From: Impatiens glandulifera
Taxonomy: Eukaryota > Streptophyta > Magnoliopsida > Ericales > Balsaminaceae
DNA length: 64,000 nucleotides
NCBI RefSeq assembly: GCF_907164915.1
Contig: NC_061864.1
Span: 19,938,484-20,002,483 of the forward strand
Direction of reading: 5' to 3'
Below the pieces are notes generated by a model that had not been told where the DNA came from, did no database searches, and saw only the letters and a list, made by a program, of their open reading frames with translations. Shown piece by piece: positions 60,947-64,000 of this stretch (its first letter is position 1; the number at the start of each line of letters is the position of its first letter). Position numbers and translations under genes: made by a program.

Positions 60947-60999
60947 TTGATGTGGTCTATGTATATGATCTTACATTTTTGTTGTTGTTCCTTTTGTAG

Positions 61000-63900
61000 A
61001 TGGCAGAAACCACCGTTCCTGATTTCCCTGGACGGATTTCTTGGAAAAGCGCCCTCTGCCTTAAGAAGATTGTTATGAAGTTTGAGGAAATGGATCTTGT
61101 GGAGAAGGTGTACAATACCCAATTCAGATATATAGTCTCTGCGCCAGTGTTGCAGTTCTCAGGAACTATTGTACATCACATGTTGCTTAGGAGGGTAACC
61201 TCAACCTCCAAGGAGATTACTTTCAATATCAATGGGCAAGAACTTGTGTTTGGTATGAAAGAGTACGCCTTGGTGACGGGCCTAAACTTCGGAAGGTTTC
61301 CTGAGGTGAACGAAGAAGAATGCCGAGGTTGTCCACCTCTGTTGGTAAAATATTTTAAAGGGAAGACGAGTGTAGTAATGCAAGACTTGGAGACTGCTTT
61401 TTTGAAATGTAGAGATAAGGAAGATGCCTGGAAGATGGGGATGGTATGCTTGATTTGCCAGTACCTATTTTCATTTGACCCAAGGAGGGTGGTATTTGCC
61501 AAAATCCTCCACATGGTCGAAGACGAGGAAAGTTTCCTCCGATTTCCTTGGGGGAAGGTGACCTTTAGAGCCACCCTCAAGGGTTTGAACAAGAACATGA
61601 GACATCTCAATCACAAATATTATAAGAAGAAGAAGGAAAAGAGTACTGATCCTTATGCTCCTTTTGCTTATAACATTTATGGGTTTGCACTGGCATTTCA
61701 AGTGTGGACATATGAGGTCATCAAAGGTTTTGTTCCTAAATTTGCTAGAAAGAATGAGCTTAATGATCCTCTACGCCCAAGGTTGTTAGTCTATCATTCC
61801 AACAGGAAGAACACCTTGATCGAGATAAAGACTGCCCTGGAGACAACGGATCTGACTGAGATGGAAGAGTCCTCCATGGAGAAGAGGTTATACAGTGGTG
61901 AGGACTTTGAACAAATAGATGAGTCAACTGATGAATTTTTTGAGGGATTTACAGAAGGGAAGTTAGTGAAGGAGGATTATGATGATGAAGAGGAGGGAAG
62001 TGAACCTGAGGATGAACATGAAGAACCTACTTCCAAACCAAACACCCGGAAGAGAAAGGCTGCGCTTAATCTCAAAGAAGCCGTAAACCTGAAGAGGAAG
62101 CTTGCTTATGAATCTAGTCCTGCCAACATTCCTAGCCCCCCATCCGCTACTAGTCCTGGATTACCTCCAACATCTTCTGTTGGATGTAAATGTGAAGAGC
62201 TGAAAGAGGAGGTAAAAGCGCTGAAGGAGGAGCTCATCAAAGAGGTGAAGGAGGAGCTCAAAGAGATGAAAACAGCTTACGAAGAAACTCAAACAAATCA
62301 CAAGGCTTATATGAAAAAGTTGGTTGTTAGTATGTGCGAACAGTTATTAGCCAAATCCAACCAAAGGATGGCCACGTTAATAATCAAATTAGATAATATG
62401 GAGGAGGAGAGGAAGAAGAAGAAGAAGAAGAGCAAATTGGAAAAGAAGGGCAAGACTGAGGTAAGATAAAGATACTTAACGAAGCGTTAAGTACTTATCG
62501 CTTCGTTAAGTACTTAACGCTTCGTTAAGTACTTAACGCTTCGTTAAGTACTTAACGCTTCGTTAAGTACTTAACGCTTCGTTAAGTACTTAACGCTTCG
62601 TTAAGTACTTATCTTTTGTTGTTCTTAACTGACCACACTGTTGTTTTATTTTTGCAGGAAGGGAATGTGGAGGAGATGAAGACGAATGACATGGAGATGA
62701 AGGATGGGAAGGTGGAGGATGAGAGTGAGAAGGTGGAGGATATAACTGAAGTAAGTTTTACTTAGTGAAGTCAAATGTTGTTTCGGGAAGTAAACGCTGA
62801 CCACACTGTTGTTTTCTTTTTGCAGGATGGGAAGGTGGAGGAGATGATGACGAATGAGATGGAGATGAAGGATGGGAAGGTGGAGGAGGAGAGTGTGAAG
62901 GTGGAGGATAAAACTGAGGTAAGTTTTGATTAGCGAAGTCTAATGTTTCGGGAAGTAAACATTGACCACACTGTTATTCTATTTTTGCAGGATAGGAAGG
63001 CGGAGGATAGTGGTGAGACTGAGAATAATGTGAAGTTGGATGGTGGGGAGATTGAGACTGATGGGAAGGTGGATGGTGGGGAGATTGAGACTGATGGGAA
63101 GGTGGATGGTGGTGAGACTGAGAATAATGTGAAGGTGGATGGTGGGGAGATTGAGACTGATGGGAAGGTGGATGGTGGTGAGATTGAGAATGATGTGAAG
63201 GTGGATGTTGGGGAGATTCAGACTGATGTGAAGGTGGATGGTGGGGAGATGTTGCTCTCCGATATGATGCAAGAAATAATTGAGAAAAAGAAGGATGGGA
63301 AGGTCAAGGTTGAGAAGGTTGAGAAGGTTGAGAAGAAAGCCAAGGTTGGGAAGGTTAAACTCAAGGTTGGGAAGGTTGAGAAGAAAGTCAAGGTTGAGAA
63401 GGATGCCACGGATGGGAAGGATGAGAACGATGGGAAGGATGGGAAGGATTCGAGGGATGGGAATGATGAGAACGATGATGATGATTTCCAATTATACAAC
63501 ACTCCACCTAAAGGAGTAGTTCCCAAAAAAAGAGTGAGGAAGTAGAAGAAAGATGAAGACTACACCAACCCTTCTTTGTCAAAACAGCCAAAGACGAATG
63601 ATCCATTAACTATCAATCCCCTTCAAAAATTTGATGATGAGTTGTTGGTTCAATTACAGAATTGGTTGAAAGATGAAGCTACCAATGATGAGACAAAGAC
63701 TGTGTTTACTTGCGAAGCACGAAAGAAGTTGTTTGTTAGAGTTCTAACAAAGTCCACATGGCTTAAAGATCCTGTAAGTCTTGCATTTCATATTAATTCT
63801 TTAACTTATGAATAAGGTTTTTGATATATGCTGCCTTTTCCCCCATTTTGTAGGAAATCGACGCAGTGTGCCACTTGTTGCGCAAAAGGATTGAGCAATA

Positions 63901-64000
63901 TCCCAAGACATATAAACATTGTAAAGTATCAATAGGGGATTGCTTATTAGCAGATATGATGAGGCGAGAGTACCCGAACTATAAAAAAGATCCTAAAAAT
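61000..64000 (+). CDS. ULP1-like transposon-borne protein with DUF1985 (partial at 3' end)
   Basis: Exons 61000-62460, 62658-62750, 62826-62918, 62991-63773 and 63854 to beyond the window join in phase. Exon 1 (487 residues) holds a DUF1985 domain at about 45-200 (FRYIVSAPVLQFSG, LVFGMKEYALVTGLNFGRFP, CLICQYLFS), an acidic stretch, a basic KRKAALNLKEAVNLKRK segment and a coiled coil at about 398-470. Exons 2 and 3 are tandem duplicates. Exon 4 contains an 11-residue repeat and a lysine-rich tract, then one in-frame TAG (63543-63545), after which the frame goes on as KKDEDYTNPSLSKQP and PLQKFDDELLVQLQNWLKDE. The window ends in EIDAVCHLLRKRIEQYP, the usual lead-in to the C48 (ULP1) peptidase domain, which lies outside. 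The product may be inactive because of the TAG. Confidence 0.75.
62473..62611. repeat. Palindromic 19-bp repeat array 3, in intron 1
   Basis: One unit with AAG loop followed by six with CTT loop (CTTAACGCTTCGTTAAGTA). It begins 13 bp after the intron 1 donor and fills most of the intron. Apart from one substitution in the second unit (TTATCG) the units are identical. Confidence 0.93.
62630..62966 (+). repeat. Tandem duplication of a whole exon plus intron
   Basis: A unit of about 168 bp made of intron tail (GACCACACTGTTGTTTT...TTTTTGCAG), a 93-bp exon and intron head (GTAAGTTTTA...GGGAAGTAAAC) occurs at about 62630-62797 and 62798-62966. A third intron tail of the same family leads into exon 4. 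Both exons keep phase 0 and code for GKVEE/MEMKDGKVE-type acidic and basic repeats. Confidence 0.88.
63033..63250 (+). repeat. 33-bp coding minisatellite
   Basis: About six to seven units of 33 bp encode VDGGEIETDGK and variants (VDGGETENNVK, VDVGEIQTDVK). It is followed at about 63297-63475 by a KVEKKAKVGKV-type and DGKDENDGKDG-type imperfect repeat. No frame-disrupting changes are present within the repeat. Confidence 0.92.

Larger units (their letters stand above)
59998..60999 (+). promoter_or_regulatory. Leader region and 5' UTR intron of the ULP-like gene
   Basis: 59998-60040 is GC-rich (CGCCGGCGGCGTAAACTCC). TTCATATTTG/TTCATATTGG units repeat at about 60165-60240. A CT-rich leader starts near 60510. 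A donor CTCAG/GTTAGT at 60646/60647 and the acceptor TTTTGTAG ending at 60999, immediately before the ATG, define a 353-bp UTR intron. Two of the three palindromic-repeat arrays lie in this region. Confidence 0.5.
59770..64000 (+). mobile_element. MULE-type element carrying a DUF1985/ULP1-like gene (partial, runs off the window)
   Basis: Comparison with the sister array units fixes the left boundary. Elsewhere GATATATC continues CATTGCCTCTAATAATTG; here it continues GGGAAATTGGACTAAATGAC, a sequence foreign to the array. The first 110 bp are AT-rich and end in TTTACCC. They are followed by two short palindromes, TTCGCGTAACGCGAA (59878) and TTCGCGTTTCGCGAA (59899). The cargo gene is of the ULP-like DUF1985 class known from KAONASHI-type Mutator-like elements in Arabidopsis. 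The right end, target duplication and any transposase lie outside the window, so the element class is inferred. Confidence 0.6.

Noticed and set aside
60313..62611. Regular short repeats resembling a CRISPR array
   Set aside because: There are no unique spacers; palindromic units abut directly, and the context is a plant nuclear gene with introns.
62979..63491. 170-codon minus-strand open frame rich in Leu, Ile and Pro
   Set aside because: It is the complement of the 33-bp coding repeat; repeats without stops in one frame often stay open in the other strand.

Overview
This is nuclear DNA from a flowering plant, most likely a eudicot. The genes have short exons with plant-type GT-AG introns, the intergenic DNA is very AT-rich with TA and AAT microsatellites, there is a eukaryotic tRNA-Asp gene, one protein carries a plastid transit peptide, and all the mobile elements are plant types (Ty3/gypsy gag-protease element, LINE, hAT and MULE MITEs, an ULP1-like/DUF1985 gene). 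Exon boundaries below come from reading splice sites and checking that the phases join; six gene models close in frame end to end.

Layout. 1-1700: giant foldback element. 3.2-5.1 kb: BBD-type bifunctional nuclease. 8.3-8.7 kb: retrotransposon gag/LTR fragment. 10.1-10.3 kb: RADIALIS-like SANT/MYB. 11.6-12.5 kb: hAT element with a second MITE nested in it. 13.6-16.4 kb: DeSI/PPPDE protease. 16.8-19.8 kb: METTL4-type MT-A70 methyltransferase. 20.9-21.7 kb: CCGGT-rich MITE. 22.2 kb: tRNA-Asp(GTC). 25.1-27.3 kb: SAP30/AFR-type histone deacetylase subunit. 27.8-29.95 kb: dead LINE. 30.9-31.9 kb: plastid ribosomal protein uS9c. 38.2-41.7 kb: young LTR element with gag and protease but no RT. 43.6-44.8 kb: solo LTR. 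46.3-46.8 kb: hAT MITE. 47.4-48.7 kb: LRR membrane protein without a kinase. 50.4-52.8 kb: decayed Copia-like remnant. The order BBD, RL, AFR, RPS9 is, from memory of Arabidopsis, collinear with the At1g753-At1g749 segment, and the METTL4/AFR pair with At1g19340/At1g19330, so the gene-bearing half looks like a conserved ancestral block.

The main hidden signal is a family of U4 spliceosomal snRNA loci, all on the minus strand. There are two dispersed copies at 33.9 and 36.9 kb and a head-to-tail tandem array of about 1.0-1.14 kb units from 53.0 to 59.6 kb. Each carries a plant snRNA promoter: a USE (RTCCCACATCG-like) and a TATA box, 32 bp apart (31 in one), the spacing of Pol II-type plant snRNA genes. 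Seven copies are full length, one has a 26-nt deletion and one is only a 5' fragment. The full-length array members share a substitution in the USE, while the strictly canonical USE sits on the damaged copies.

The array is cut at 59,770 by what looks like a MULE-type element, which runs off the right edge. It holds a DUF1985/ULP1-like gene decorated with arrays of a 19-bp palindromic repeat that flips orientation, an exon-plus-intron tandem duplication, a coding minisatellite and one in-frame TAG.
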